Assembly (NCBI GenBank): GCA_029261155.1
Contig: JAJDBW010000047.1
Span: 152,333-216,332 of the forward strand
DNA: 64,000 nucleotides
Source of the DNA: Nitrospirota bacterium
GTDB taxonomy: Bacteria; Nitrospirota; Nitrospiria; SBBL01; JAADHI01
Direction of reading: 5' to 3'
In this document: positions 35,424-45,090 of the stretch, in pieces
Position numbering within the stretch: the stretch's first letter is position 1
Layout of the letters: each line of letters starts with the position of its first letter
Translations under genes and position numbers: made by a program
Notes under the pieces: generated by a model
What the model was told of the DNA's origin: nothing
Database searches by the model: none
What the model saw: the letters and a program-made list of their open reading frames with translations, nothing else

Positions 35424-35702
35424 ACGATCAATTCATTTCTAGGCCAATTAAGGTTCTCGTTGGATGATCCGATAAGGAAGACATCGTTTCAAATTGTTGG
35501 ATCATCGTCTTATCCAATATCCATTTTTATTAGATAAATTGCGTACGATATGAATTGGCCCTATCTTGCTTCCTGCCTTAAATCAGAGCTTGGTGTGCAG
35601 GCTTTTTGAGTCCGAACACAGATCGTGTTATTGTGGCGTATTGCATTTGTGTCGTTTCCATATTACGGCCTCGTTCGTGACCCATTGCAATCCGGTTACT
35701 TC

Positions 35703-36122
35703 ATGCGGCAGAAACAAGGTAAAATATCCCTGAAGACTCAAGGTAGGCGCCTTTATGATGTGACGGAAAAGGTCCAGCATTGGGTGGTTGCATCGGGGAT
35801 TTTAGAGGGCATTTTAAGCCTATTTATTCAACATACCTCGGCTTCAATCATGATCCAAGAAAATGACGACCCGGAAGTCCTGGAGGATTTAGAACGCTTT
35901 TTCGACCGCTTGGTTCCACAAGGGGATCCCCTCTTCCGGCATACGATCGAAGGGCCTGATGATATGCCCGCGCATGTCCGCTCCGCGCTTACGGGTGTCT
36001 CTTTGTCCGTACCCGTTATCGGGGGTCAGCTTGCGCTTGGCGCTTGGCAGGGTCTCTTTCTCTATGAACATCGGACGCAAGGCCGAAACAGGACCCTTGT
36101 CTGCCATTTAATGGGCGATTGA
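35703..36122 (+). CDS. YjbQ/UPF0047 family protein
   Basis: 139 residues from the ATG at 35703; the frame extends 26 residues further but the family begins at this point. IQHTSASIMIQENDDPEVL (about 46-64), HTIEGPDDMPAHVRSALTG and IPVIGG-like VPVIGGQLALGAWQGLFLYEHR are the standard UPF0047 signature, containing the conserved His residues. The family is annotated as secondary thiamine-phosphate synthase on the basis of E. coli YjbQ; its physiological role is unsettled. The gene stands alone between two intergenic regions. Confidence 0.93.
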   Translation: MRQKQGKISLKTQGRRLYDVTEKVQHWVVASGILEGILSLFIQHTSASIMIQENDDPEVLEDLERFFDRLVPQGDPLFRHTIEGPDDMPAHVRSALTGVSLSVPVIGGQLALGAWQGLFLYEHRTQGRNRTLVCHLMGD

Positions 36123-36250
36123 TGCGGGTCTTACCATAGATAAAACGCCTCGTCGCCTTGGATTAAAGTGCTATTAGAGTGGGCCTCCGGCTTAAGCCTG
36201 TAGATTGACTTTTACTTTAAAAACTGGTAGTTTCGGCACCGAAAATTCAT

Positions 36251-37351
36251 ATGATCATTGGCGTCCCGAAAGAGATTAAAGATCAGGAGTACCGGGTGAG
36301 CCTTACCCCTGTCGGGGTGGGGGCGCTTCACCGAGGAGGACATACCCTTTTGGTGGAGTCAGGCGCGGGTGAGGGCAGTGGGATTTCCGATGCAGCCTAC
36401 CAGGCCGTCGGCGCAGAACTTGTTTCATCTAAGGCGGCGCTTTTTGAGCAGGCCGAGCTTATCATAAAAGTAAAAGAGCCCCTTCCGGTCGAATTCGATC
36501 TTTTTAGAAGAGAGCACATCCTTTTTACCTTTCTTCACCTCGCCGCCAACCCCACACTGCTTCGATTTTTGATGGAGCGAGGGCTCACTGCCATTGCATA
36601 TGAAACGATTGAATTAGCCAATGGCGCACTCCCCCTCTTAAAACCGATGAGCGAGGTTGCGGGCCGAATGGCCGTTTTGATGGGTGCGTATTATCTTCAG
36701 AAAAGCAAAGGAGGCATGGGGCTTCTCCTTTCCGGTGTGGCTGGCGTTGCAAAGGGAAGGGTGAGCGTTATCGGCGGCGGTATCGTGGGGAAAAATGCAG
36801 CACAACTTGCCTTGAATTTAGGCGCGGAAGTGACCATTTTCGACAACCGTTCAGAGCGCCGATCCGAACTTGACGACTATTTTAAGGGAGGGGTGACGAC
36901 GCTTTATCCTTATCCCGATGAGATTGCGGCGCAATTGGCGCAGAGCGACCTTGCGGTAGGGGCGGTATCCAAAACAGGAGATCGTGCCCCGCACTTGGTG
37001 ACGCGTGAGATGGTGGCGAGGATGAAAAAGGGCGCGGTTGTTGTGGATGTTTCCATCGATCAAGGCGGCTGTTTTGAAACTTCGCATCCCACCACGCATT
37101 CGGACCCGGTTTATGAGGAAGAGGGCGTTGTGCATTACTGTGTGGCAAATATTCCCGGTGTCGTCCCCAAAACCGCAACCTTTGCCTTGGCAAATGAAAC
37201 ATTTCCTTATATTCAAAAACTGGCGGACCAAGGTTTTGAGCGGGCAAGCCAAGCGGATGCGGCGCTGGCGCATGGGGTGAATGTCCACCGGGGGCAGATC
37301 GTGCACTCCGCGCTTGCGGCGGCATATCCATCGGAAGTTCGGTCCAATTAA
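36251..37351 (+). CDS. ald: Alanine dehydrogenase
   Basis: 366 residues, full length. The N-terminal IGVPKEIKDQEYRVSLTP is the family signature with the substrate-binding Arg15, and KVKEPLP supplies a conserved lysine. The Rossmann glycine motif VIGGGIVGKNAA (around 174-185) binds NAD. VDVSIDQGGCFETSHPTTH (about 265-283) is the second family signature. It interconverts L-alanine and pyruvate plus ammonium with NAD. A tRNA gene follows 9 bases after the stop. Confidence 0.95.
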   Translation: MIIGVPKEIKDQEYRVSLTPVGVGALHRGGHTLLVESGAGEGSGISDAAYQAVGAELVSSKAALFEQAELIIKVKEPLPVEFDLFRREHILFTFLHLAANPTLLRFLMERGLTAIAYETIELANGALPLLKPMSEVAGRMAVLMGAYYLQKSKGGMGLLLSGVAGVAKGRVSVIGGGIVGKNAAQLALNLGAEVTIFDNRSERRSELDDYFKGGVTTLYPYPDEIAAQLAQSDLAVGAVSKTGDRAPHLVTREMVARMKKGAVVVDVSIDQGGCFETSHPTTHSDPVYEEEGVVHYCVANIPGVVPKTATFALANETFPYIQKLADQGFERASQADAALAHGVNVHRGQIVHSALAAAYPSEVRSN

Positions 37352-37360
37352 GGGGGTCAT

Positions 37361-37436
<76 letters not shown>

Positions 37437-37464
37437 CCCTTGTAGGACGAAACGGCCGTTTTAA

Positions 37465-37764
37465 ATGAAAAAGACGACGGATCGAAATCAGATCGTATCG
37501 GCACAAATTTTTGTGAGCGGACGGGTTCAGGGGGTGGGGTATCGAAATTTTTGTTATCAAAACGCCCTAGATCTTGGCCTCAAAGGCGTGGTTCGAAATC
37601 TTGAAGATGGCCGTGTGGCCCTGGAAGTTGAAGGAGAAAGAGAAAAAATTGAGACCCTGATTGACCGATTGCGCAAAGGGCCAACGCGATCTGAGGTAAG
37701 GGACCTTGTGCTAACTTGGAAGAGGTCTTCGTTAAAGACCGATCAGTTTATTATTGACTATTAA
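37465..37764 (+). CDS. Acylphosphatase
   Basis: 99 residues. The domain begins at residue 12 with [16 protein letters not shown], providing the catalytic arginine (GYR), and [16 protein letters not shown] provides the catalytic asparagine. It hydrolyses acyl phosphates in the cytosol. The 10-residue N-terminal tail is longer than usual and an internal start cannot be excluded. Confidence 0.93.
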   Translation: MKKTTDRNQIVSAQIFVSGRVQGVGYRNFCYQNALDLGLKGVVRNLEDGRVALEVEGEREKIETLIDRLRKGPTRSEVRDLVLTWKRSSLKTDQFIIDY

Positions 37765-37866
37765 TATCGTATTTAGGTGTCTTCGGCTCAAATCCCTTTA
37801 AGAAAAACGCTGGTCTTGGGTCTGCATTTAATCGTCGGCAAGCTGAGCATTCAACAAGGATAGAAA

Positions 37867-38826
37867 ATGAATAAAAAATGGATAGAGGATGAGGACGAAT
37901 CGGAAGAGAGCGAAGCGCAAGAAGAGGAAGGTGCTAAAACCAAAACATCGACCTCCGATTTAGAGGAAACCTCCGAAGAAGATCAACAAAACCTTCCGCC
38001 GCCCGATGCTGTAAAAACCTATTTAAGAGATATCCGCCGATCCAATCTTTTGACCTTCGAAGAGGAAGTCATGCTGGCCAAGCGTATCCTCAAGGGAGAC
38101 GAAGCGGCCCGGCAACGGATGATCGAGTCGAATCTCCGCTTGGTGGTCAGTATCGGAAAGCGCTACTTGAACCGTGGACTCCCTTTTTCTGACATTATCG
38201 AGGAAGGCAATATTGGTCTTATTAAAGCGGTTGAGAAATACGATCATAAAAAAGGCTTCCGTTTTTCGACTTATGCCTCGTGGTGGATCCGTCAATCGAT
38301 CGAACGGGCCATCATCAACCAAGGTAAGTTGATCCGGCTTCCCGTACACGTGGTCGAGCGCGTTAACAATTATCTTGCCCACGTCGAAGATCTGGTTCAA
38401 GAATTGGGGCGCGAACCCGCCACGGAAGAGATTTCCAAGAAAATGAAAATGCCTGAAAAAGACATCGACCACATCCAGCGCCTGATGAGAAAGACCTATT
38501 CTTTAGACAGCCCCATTGCCACCGGAAAAACCACATCGCTTAAAGACATCATCGAAGACAGGAGCCAGATTTCTCCGATGGCCCGCGCAGAAGGCGTTCA
38601 AAGAAGAAAGGGGCTTATTACCTGGCTCGGCATGCTCAAGCCCAATGAACGCAAAGTGATTATCCTACGCTTTGGCCTACAAGGTGACGAGCCTTTTACC
38701 CTCGAACGGATCGGTCAAGTCTTCGGTTTAACGCGCGAACGCGTCAGGCAAATTGAGGCGGTGGCGCTTCGTAAACTGCGAAATATTATTTCGGAAAAAA
38801 CCATACTTCCGGAAGACATTCTTTAA
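37867..38826 (+). CDS. rpoS: RpoS-like alternative sigma-70 factor
   Basis: 319 residues. An acidic N-terminal 40 residues ([16 protein letters not shown]) precede region 1.2 ([19 protein letters not shown]), region 2 ([14 protein letters not shown], then [17 protein letters not shown]), region 3 ([13 protein letters not shown]) and region 4 ([29 protein letters not shown]). The lack of a 1.1 domain and the size place it in group 2, close to RpoS. It would direct polymerase to stationary-phase or stress promoters. AAGGATAG ahead of ATG supports the start. Gene symbol is by family resemblance. Confidence 0.85.
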   Translation: MNKKWIEDEDESEESEAQEEEGAKTKTSTSDLEETSEEDQQNLPPPDAVKTYLRDIRRSNLLTFEEEVMLAKRILKGDEAARQRMIESNLRLVVSIGKRYLNRGLPFSDIIEEGNIGLIKAVEKYDHKKGFRFSTYASWWIRQSIERAIINQGKLIRLPVHVVERVNNYLAHVEDLVQELGREPATEEISKKMKMPEKDIDHIQRLMRKTYSLDSPIATGKTTSLKDIIEDRSQISPMARAEGVQRRKGLITWLGMLKPNERKVIILRFGLQGDEPFTLERIGQVFGLTRERVRQIEAVALRKLRNIISEKTILPEDIL

Positions 38827-38930
38827 GATCTGTTTCGATCGATAGACCAAAAATATCCGATGCCTCTTTGGTCGGGCTTCCGTAGATCTTTTTAAAAAAA
38901 GTGGTAGACTCTTGTGAGGAGGAGATGCGA

Positions 38931-39446
38931 TTGGACTTAAAATCCAAAATCCGAGAAGTACCCGATTTTCCCAAAAAAGGCATCCTTTTTTACGATATTA
39001 CGACCCTCTTAAGCGATTCTGCAGCGATGCAGGAGGCCATCCATCAACTCACCCTTCCCTACCGCGATAAACAGATTCAAAAAGTGGTTGCCGTGGAGTC
39101 GCGCGGATTTATCTTTGGCGCCCCCATCGCCGGTCATCTCAATGCCGGCTTTGTTCCTGTTCGGAAGCCGGGTAAGTTGCCGCACACACAAATCGAAGAA
39201 CATTACGATTTGGAGTATGGGACGGACACCCTGGGTATTCATGAGGATGCCATTTTGCCGGGTGAGCGCGTCCTTATCGTAGACGATCTCCTGGCGACCG
39301 GCGGCACGATGGCCGCGACCGCTAAGCTTGTCCAACGCTTGGGCGGCGACATTGTTGGAATCGTCTTTATGATTGAGTTACTTTTTCTAAAGGGGCGAGA
39401 GAAATTGAAAGACTTGCCTGTTTTTTCATTATTAACCTATGAGTAA
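38931..39446 (+). CDS. apt: Adenine phosphoribosyltransferase
   Basis: 171 residues from a TTG at 38931, preceded by GAGGAGGAG at suitable distance, giving the canonical opening DLKSKIREVPDFPKKGILFYDITTLL. The longer frame from GTG 38901 is not family-like. KVVAVESRGFIFGAPIA and the PRPP loop VLIVDDLLATGGTMAA (about 116-131) are diagnostic. It salvages adenine to AMP using PRPP. Confidence 0.95.
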   Translation: MDLKSKIREVPDFPKKGILFYDITTLLSDSAAMQEAIHQLTLPYRDKQIQKVVAVESRGFIFGAPIAGHLNAGFVPVRKPGKLPHTQIEEHYDLEYGTDTLGIHEDAILPGERVLIVDDLLATGGTMAATAKLVQRLGGDIVGIVFMIELLFLKGREKLKDLPVFSLLTYE

Positions 39447-39451
39447 ACACG

Positions 39452-39952
39452 ATGTCGCGATCTTTGTCCGGTTCTCTTCGTTCTATTAAAGGCAGCCTGC
39501 TTGCTGTGTTTCTTGTCTTCTTTATTTCTGGTTGCGGTGGAAGCGGTGGCGGAACGGCAACCCCGACAGTTAGCCTCCTTGTCAGCCTTTTCGATCAACT
39601 TTCTGGAGGCTCTCCCAGTGGTGATAAAGTGAATATTTCGGAGGTGGGCGGGAGTATTAACTTTACCTGTTATCAAAGCGAGCAAAACCAAGATGTCGTT
39701 GTCGACTCCAGATGTGAAATTGCGGCCTCGACATCCAATTCCAGCGGCAGTGGGTCCTCGATTCGCTTTAACTCCCTCCCAACCGAACGGACCTACATCT
39801 TAACCCATTTTGACAGCGTGGACGTTTCCAACGGAAACTGTTCGGTCGAGATCCAAAGTTCCAGCGCCCTGGTCGCTCAGCCGCCCTGTGCAAAGTCGGG
39901 AGACAATGCCGTGACCATGACGCTCAATACGGGAATCACCCCCAATAACTAG
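39452..39952 (+). CDS. Putative lipoprotein, unknown
   Basis: 166 residues. A signal sequence with a lipobox (FISGCGGSGGG; Cys28) makes it a likely outer or inner membrane lipoprotein. The mature part is rich in Ser, Asn and Gly with a beta-like pattern and has four further cysteines (CYQ, CEI, CSV, CAK) that could form two disulfides. It starts five bases after apt and its stop overlaps the convergent xerD stop by two or three bases. No family recognised. Confidence 0.7.
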   Translation: MSRSLSGSLRSIKGSLLAVFLVFFISGCGGSGGGTATPTVSLLVSLFDQLSGGSPSGDKVNISEVGGSINFTCYQSEQNQDVVVDSRCEIAASTSNSSGSGSSIRFNSLPTERTYILTHFDSVDVSNGNCSVEIQSSSALVAQPPCAKSGDNAVTMTLNTGITPNN

Positions 39953-40872
39953 CCTCTAGGGTGGTGTTTTGTGTGAATCTTTTTTAAGCGTTCCCGGGCC
40001 ACATGCGTGTAGATCTGGGTTGTCGAGATGTCGGCGTGGCCGAGCATCATCTGCAAGGAACGTAGGTCGGCGCCGCGCTCCAATAAATGACTTGCGAAAG
40101 AATGCCGAAGCATATGCGGGCTAATCTGTTTTTGAATACCCGCCTTTCTCGCCGTTAAGGCGAGCATTTTCCAGAAAGCCTGCCGCGACATTCCTTTTCC
40201 TAATCGGCTCACAAACAGATCGTTCGAAGCCCTTTCCTTCAAGATCGCCGGCCGGGCATTTGCCAGGTAGTGTTTTAATTTTTTCTGTGCGCATTGCCCC
40301 ATGGGCACGATTCGTTCTTTTCCACCTTTCCCTTTCGTAATCAAGTAACCTGCCTCAAGATTTAGGGCATCCACTGTGAGCTTCATCAATTCCGAAACCC
40401 GCAATCCCGTGGCGTAGAGCAGCTCAATCATGGTGTTGTCTCGAATCGCGGCGGCGCTGTTCCCTTTGTGTAAATTTAAAATCGATTCGACTTCTTTGAT
40501 GTGCAAGACCTTCGGCAAGCGCAAGGATTTTTTTGGCGATTCGATTTTCGCCAGCGGATCGTGGTGGACCTGTCCTTCGGCCCGAAGAAATCGAAAGAGG
40601 TTCCGAAGCGTCGAGAGGATTCGCGCCTGTGAAGAGGATGAAAGGCGGTCGTTGCGTAAGGACGAAAAAAATCGAAGAAGGGTGTCGCGTCCAATCTTGG
40701 TGAAATCGATCGGTACTAGGCTGTCCTCGTCCCTTTCTTTTTTTAAGAAGGCACAAAAGCGCTTTAGGTCTTGCGCGTAGGAAGAGAGGGTATTAGAGGC
40801 ACGGCCTTTCTCAATGGAGAGGTGGTTTAGGAATTGTTCGATAATCGGATCCACAAGGTGCATTCTATCCAT
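39949..40872 (-). CDS. xerD: Tyrosine recombinase XerD-like
   Basis: 307 residues from the ATG at 40872 (or 304 from 40863); the frame extends upstream to 41037, overlapping the divergent gene, which I reject. The N-terminal core-binding domain (FLNHLSIEKGRASNTLSSYAQDL) precedes the catalytic domain with ATGLRVSEL (Arg), KGGKERIVP (Lys), HMLRHSFASHLL (His-x-x-Arg), LGHADISTTQIYTHV (His and Tyr). It resolves chromosome dimers with XerC at dif. Xer type D versus C is by overall similarity. Confidence 0.9.
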   Translation of the reverse strand: MDRMHLVDPIIEQFLNHLSIEKGRASNTLSSYAQDLKRFCAFLKKERDEDSLVPIDFTKIGRDTLLRFFSSLRNDRLSSSSQARILSTLRNLFRFLRAEGQVHHDPLAKIESPKKSLRLPKVLHIKEVESILNLHKGNSAAAIRDNTMIELLYATGLRVSELMKLTVDALNLEAGYLITKGKGGKERIVPMGQCAQKKLKHYLANARPAILKERASNDLFVSRLGKGMSRQAFWKMLALTARKAGIQKQISPHMLRHSFASHLLERGADLRSLQMMLGHADISTTQIYTHVARERLKKIHTKHHPRG

Positions 40873-40944
40873 TGTATTTTTTTGAGTCAACGCGACAGGC
40901 GAGATAGAAAGGGAATACTTATCCTCTGCCTGCCTAGCGTGCGC

Positions 40945-40974
40945 TTGACTCATTGGGCGGGATAGGCTTAGGAT
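40945..40974 (+). promoter_or_regulatory. Possible sigma-70 promoter for the small exported protein
   Basis: TTGACT (40945-40950) and TAGGAT (40969-40974) are 18 bases apart, about 26 bases before the coding start. The -10 box matches 4 of 6 consensus bases, so this is tentative. Confidence 0.4.
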
Positions 40975-41000
40975 GATGGCTTGAAAGGGGGGAGAAAATA

Positions 41001-41309
41001 ATGAATATAAAACGAGAGATAAAGCTGATTTTTTCAATCGCTGTTGTTTTGGTTGTATTCTTCGTCGCGAGTTTGCCTGCCATGGCGTGTTCCAATCTCG
41101 GACCGGATAAACACATGGGTGTGGTTCAGAACATCGATGTGGCCAAGGGCGAGTTGACCGTGATCGACGCGGAAAGCCAAAAGCCCATCGTCTTTTTGAT
41201 CGGCCAAGAGACTTTGAAGGGGCTCAAGGCCAAGGATGTGGTCATGATTACTTTTCAGTCGGATCAGGGACAACTCCGCGTAAAGCATCTTCAGATCCGT
41301 CCTGCTTAG
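41001..41309 (+). CDS. Small exported protein, unknown
   Basis: 102 residues. A signal peptide (IFSIAVVLVVFFVASLPAMA) ends at AMA just before CSNLGPDKHMG, so cleavage by signal peptidase I is likely. The mature 73 residues form a beta-like pattern (GVVQNIDVAKGELTVIDAESQKPIVFLI), reminiscent of small OB-fold or CusF-like periplasmic domains, but no metal motif is clear. GGGGGGAG eight bases ahead of ATG is a strong ribosome-binding site. Divergent from xerD; convergent with the response regulator. Not recognised. Confidence 0.75.
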   Translation: MNIKREIKLIFSIAVVLVVFFVASLPAMACSNLGPDKHMGVVQNIDVAKGELTVIDAESQKPIVFLIGQETLKGLKAKDVVMITFQSDQGQLRVKHLQIRPA

Positions 41310-41382
41310 TGCTGCGCTTTTAAGCGAGGCATGATTTTTAAAATCTTCGGGTCCGAGCCCGTGTTTGGGGCCGGCCGGGTGT

Positions 41383-42054
41383 TTAGGGATTGAAGTCGAG
41401 GTCGATAAACCCGCCTTGAATTCCAAGCATGGCGGCTTTTGTTCGGTCGCTGACCTCCATTTTAGAAAAAATGCTGCGCAGGTGATTTTTAATCGTCTTT
41501 TCACTTAGCTTTAGTTCGGACGCAATTTCTTTGTTCGATTTCCCCCTCGCCACTTCTTGCAAGACGCCGATCTCTCGCTCGCTCAATCGATAGGGCCGCT
41601 GGGTCTGCTCCCTTTTCTGAGGGAGAGGCATCCGCGCTAGTTCGTCCAGTACCTTTTTCGCGATCTCAGGATTTAAGGTCGATCCGCCTTTATGGACGGT
41701 CCGGATGGCCGCGACAATTTCACTCGATTCCGAATCTTTAAGAAGGTAGCCGTCCACACCTGCACGGATGAGCTTGAAAATTGTGGCCTCGTCGTCGTGC
41801 ATGGTAATCGCAATAATCCCAATCTTGGGAAGCGTTTCTTTAATCAGCGTCGTGGCTTTAATGCCGTTCATCTTGGGCATTGAGATGTCCATGAGAATCA
41901 CATCCGGCATCAATCGTTTGGCCAAGGCGACGGCCTCGATCCCGTTGGTCGCCTCCCCGCTCAACTCGATGCCCTTTTTGGTTTTTAATATGGCGACGAG
42001 GCCTTCCCGTACGATCCGATGATCGTCTGCGATTAAAACCCTAATCCCCTTCAA
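41383..42054 (-). CDS. NarL/FixJ-type response regulator
   Basis: 223 residues. The receiver domain has the acidic pair ADDH at residues 9-12, phospho-acceptor Asp56 (ILMDISMP) and lysine in LLKDSES. The LuxR-type HTH near 160-215 has LSEREIGVLQEVARGKSNKEIA and EKTIKNHLRSIFSKM. It binds DNA as a dimer on phosphorylation. It overlaps the histidine kinase gene by four bases (ATGA), so the two form a pair. Confidence 0.95.
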   Translation of the reverse strand: MKGIRVLIADDHRIVREGLVAILKTKKGIELSGEATNGIEAVALAKRLMPDVILMDISMPKMNGIKATTLIKETLPKIGIIAITMHDDEATIFKLIRAGVDGYLLKDSESSEIVAAIRTVHKGGSTLNPEIAKKVLDELARMPLPQKREQTQRPYRLSEREIGVLQEVARGKSNKEIASELKLSEKTIKNHLRSIFSKMEVSDRTKAAMLGIQGGFIDLDFNP

Positions 42055-43088
42055 GGCTGTTTCCCTTTGGGCAGTGGAATCTGAACAAGCACTTCCGTCC
42101 CCTTCTTTTCTTTGCTGACGATTTTAGCTGTCCCGCCTAAGAGCCTTGCCCGTTCTGAAATGGCTTTCAGTCCGAAAGAGCTTTGTTTATCAGGGTTGCG
42201 ACCGATACCGAGTAGATCGAATCCGATGCCGTTATCGAAAATCGAAGCCGTCAGTTGCGTTTTCCCTGTTCGCACGGTGATGGATACCCGGTTTGCCTCG
42301 GAATGTTTTTGAACATTCGCAAGGGCCTCCTGGATAATCCGAAAGACAAAGGTCGCCGTTTCCGAAGGAATTTGCCGCACTTCTCCCGAGGTCTTCAAGA
42401 CCGTTTTAATTTGATATTGCTTCTCGTATGTTTTTAAATAGTTCGACAAGGCCTGATAGAGTCCTGCCTGGTCGAGGTAAATTGGACGGAGATTGAAGAC
42501 CGCTTCGCGGGCCTCCGTAATGCCTTCTTTAAGCAACCGTTTGACCTCTTTGACGGCGCGAAGCGCTGTGTCGGTATTGTTCTCCAGTTGATCGCTGCAG
42601 TATTCAAGGTGATAGTTAAGGCCGATTAAAGTTTGGATCAATCCATCGTGGATGTCGCAAGCGATCCGGGTCCGTTCTTCCGCAACGGCCAGCTCAACTT
42701 CTTTAACATAGAGCCGGTAGAGGCTCTGGTATTCAAGTAAGTGCTGCTCGATTTTATCCTTGCTCTGCATTCGTTCTTCGATTAGTTGCCACATGAATTT
42801 TGCCGAAGGTCCACCAATGATCGCCATGCCGGGCGGTAAGGCGGCATGGAGTGCCGTTTCGACTTGGCGGTCGCCCGTGACATCAATCACCAGGTCGGCC
42901 TTCTTCGATCGTAAAAGGCGCTTGTAATCTCGTGTGACCGAGATTCGGAGCTTCTTGGCGAGGCGAATGCCGGGCGCATTTTTGTCGACATCGGCGATTC
43001 CAATGATTTGGACCAAAGGGTCGTTGTGGAAAATTTCGATGAGGGAACAGCCGCCTTTGCCGGCTCCAATGATGGCGACTTTGGTCAT
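42051..43088 (-). CDS. Histidine kinase with N-terminal Rossmann-like domain
   Basis: 345 residues from the ATG at 43088. Residues 1-105 form a dinucleotide-binding-type Rossmann fold (VAIIGAGKGGCSLIEIF, GIADVD, DLVIDVTG, AIIGG), as seen at the start of homoserine dehydrogenase-type proteins. A coiled linker leads to the HisKA_3 domain (EERTRIACDIHDGLIQTLIGL, His147) and a HATPase (FRIIQEALANVQKHSEA as N box, DNGIGFD as G1). No transmembrane segment is seen, so it is cytosolic and probably senses a nucleotide or redox ligand. It phosphorylates the downstream overlapping response regulator. The sensor's ligand is inferred. Confidence 0.85.
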   Translation of the reverse strand: MTKVAIIGAGKGGCSLIEIFHNDPLVQIIGIADVDKNAPGIRLAKKLRISVTRDYKRLLRSKKADLVIDVTGDRQVETALHAALPPGMAIIGGPSAKFMWQLIEERMQSKDKIEQHLLEYQSLYRLYVKEVELAVAEERTRIACDIHDGLIQTLIGLNYHLEYCSDQLENNTDTALRAVKEVKRLLKEGITEAREAVFNLRPIYLDQAGLYQALSNYLKTYEKQYQIKTVLKTSGEVRQIPSETATFVFRIIQEALANVQKHSEANRVSITVRTGKTQLTASIFDNGIGFDLLGIGRNPDKQSSFGLKAISERARLLGGTAKIVSKEKKGTEVLVQIPLPKGKQP

Positions 43089-43163
43089 GTGTGTCGTTTC
43101 CGGTGCCAAAGAAAACGGCTCGAGAAAAAAAACGGCGACTTGAATCGATCAATAAAATTCACC

Positions 43164-45074
43164 TTAGTCTGCTTTCTTTAAGATCAGCACTGCGAGGGGT
43201 GGAATACTTAGGCAAATGGAATTCTCGCGGCCATGCGAAGGAAGGGTCTGACTCTGCACCCCGCCGAGATTTCCCCATCCGCTGCCGCCGTATTCCTTCG
43301 CATCGCTATTAAGCAACTCCCGCCATTGGCCAGGGCTGGGGATGCCGATCCGGTAGGCCTCTCGTGGGATGGGCGTAAAATTAAAAATAAATAGCACGGT
43401 CCCGCCGGTTCCCTTCGGATGCCGTAGAAAAGCCAAGAGGCTCTGGTTGTGATCGTGGGAATCAATCCACTCGAAACCGACGGGCTCGAAATCTTGCTCG
43501 TAGCATGCTTTTTCCGTCCGGTATAGCCGGTTGAGGTCGCGGAGCCAGTGTTGCACACCGCGATGCCTTGGCTCCTCTAGGAGGTGCCATTCCAGGCTTT
43601 GGTTGTGATTCCATTCCCCAAGCTGGCCGAACTCGCCTCCCATGAAGAGAAGCTTCTTTCCGGGATGGCCGTAGAGAAAACCGAATAATAGCCTAAGTTG
43701 CGCATGGCGTTGCCAGTCGTCTCCGGGCATCTTGCCCAAGAGCGATCCTTTTCCGTGAACGACTTCGTCATGTGAAAGCGGCAAGACGAAGTTTTCGTTA
43801 AAGGCATAACAGAGACTAAAGGTAAGCTCGCTGTGGTGGTACTTACGAAAAACGGGGTCTTGAGAAAAATACGCCAGGGTGTCGTGCATCCAGCCCATGT
43901 TCCATTTCATTCCAAATCCCAGGCCGCCGAGATAAACCGGCCGGGAAACCATGGGCCAGGCTGTGGATTCTTCCGCCGTGATTTGGATATCGGGAAAGGC
44001 TTGGTAGGCTGCGCTGTTGAGCTTTTTGAGAAAATCGACCGCTTCGAGGTTTTCCCGTCCGCCCTGTCGATTAGGAACCCATTCTCCTGCCTTTCGGGAA
44101 TAGTCCAGGTAGAGCATCGAAGCCACGGCATCGACCCGGAGTCCGTCAACGTGATAACGATCGAGCCAAAAAAGCGCATTGCTGATTAAGAAGGATTGAA
44201 CTTCGTGGCGGCCGTAGTTAAAAATGGCGCTTTTCCAATCGGGATGAAAGCCTTTTTTGGGGTCGGCGTGTTCGTATAAATGGGTGCCGTCGAAGTAGCC
44301 CAGGCCGTGTTCATCTGTGGGAAAGTGAGACGGCACCCAGTCCAAAAGAACGCCGATGCCGTTTTGATGCAGGGTGTCGATTAAAAACATAAGGTCTTGG
44401 GGCGAACCATAACGGCTGCTCGGTGCATAGTAACCGGTGATTTGATACCCCCAGGATCCATAAAAAGGATGTTCCATAATCGGCATAAACTCGACGTGGG
44501 TAAAACCCATCTCTCGGAGATAGGCGGCCAGCGGCTGTGCCAGTTCCCGATATCCGAGGGAGCGGTTTCCTTCTTCCGGAATGCGCCGCCAGGCGCCGAG
44601 GTGCATTTCGTAGATGGACATGGGGGCATCGAGGGCATTGTGCCGATGACGGTCTTTCATCCATGTTCCATCTTGCCAATCGTAGGACAGGTCGGTGACG
44701 ATCGAGGCGGTGTGGGGCGGCGTCTCGCATCGCAAGGCAAAGGGGTCACTTTTATTGGCCGCATAACCTTGATATTTCGATTCCACATGGAATTTATATG
44801 CCGATCCCTCTTTTGCATCGAAGGCAATCCCTTCCCAAACACCGGAGCTGTCTTCCCTGGGGTGAAGTGAATGGGCGCGGGTGTTCCAGGCATTGAAATC
44901 TCCGATTACCGAAACGCTTTGGGCATTGGGTGCCCAAACACGAAAGCGGGTGCAGGCGCGTCCTTGGTCTTCGCAAAGCTGGGCACCCATTTTTTCGTAA
45001 AGGGCGTGATGGCTGCCATTTCGGAAGCGCGCGATGTCTTTGTCTGTGAGAAGAGCGGGTTTATTCGTCGGCAT
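43164..45074 (-). CDS. glgB: 1,4-alpha-glucan branching enzyme
   Basis: 636 residues from ATG 45074; the frame upstream of that overlaps glgX and lacks homology. The N-terminal CBM48 ([22 protein letters not shown]) is followed by the GH13 barrel: [25 protein letters not shown] (nucleophile Asp), [10 protein letters not shown] (acid Glu) and [13 protein letters not shown] (transition-state Asp). It creates alpha-1,6 branches in glycogen. Located 16 bases downstream of glgX on the same strand. Confidence 0.96.
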   Translation of the reverse strand: MPTNKPALLTDKDIARFRNGSHHALYEKMGAQLCEDQGRACTRFRVWAPNAQSVSVIGDFNAWNTRAHSLHPREDSSGVWEGIAFDAKEGSAYKFHVESKYQGYAANKSDPFALRCETPPHTASIVTDLSYDWQDGTWMKDRHRHNALDAPMSIYEMHLGAWRRIPEEGNRSLGYRELAQPLAAYLREMGFTHVEFMPIMEHPFYGSWGYQITGYYAPSSRYGSPQDLMFLIDTLHQNGIGVLLDWVPSHFPTDEHGLGYFDGTHLYEHADPKKGFHPDWKSAIFNYGRHEVQSFLISNALFWLDRYHVDGLRVDAVASMLYLDYSRKAGEWVPNRQGGRENLEAVDFLKKLNSAAYQAFPDIQITAEESTAWPMVSRPVYLGGLGFGMKWNMGWMHDTLAYFSQDPVFRKYHHSELTFSLCYAFNENFVLPLSHDEVVHGKGSLLGKMPGDDWQRHAQLRLLFGFLYGHPGKKLLFMGGEFGQLGEWNHNQSLEWHLLEEPRHRGVQHWLRDLNRLYRTEKACYEQDFEPVGFEWIDSHDHNQSLLAFLRHPKGTGGTVLFIFNFTPIPREAYRIGIPSPGQWRELLNSDAKEYGGSGWGNLGGVQSQTLPSHGRENSICLSIPPLAVLILKKAD

Positions 45075-45090
45075 TTTATATAAAAATCTC

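Larger units (their letters stand above)
35012..35702. other. Long intergenic region with three hairpins and a possible tiny ORF
   Basis: About 690 bases without a recognised gene. It contains a 14-base-pair hairpin (35095-35134), a 12-base-pair hairpin (35266-35296), a seven-base-pair hairpin (35298-35318) and then AAGGAGG. A longer frame of 81 codons begins after a good TTGGAGGG box at 35178 but runs through the second hairpin and has no recognisable protein features. The right half has two related GTTGGATSATC boxes (near 35459 and 35496). Confidence 0.55.
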
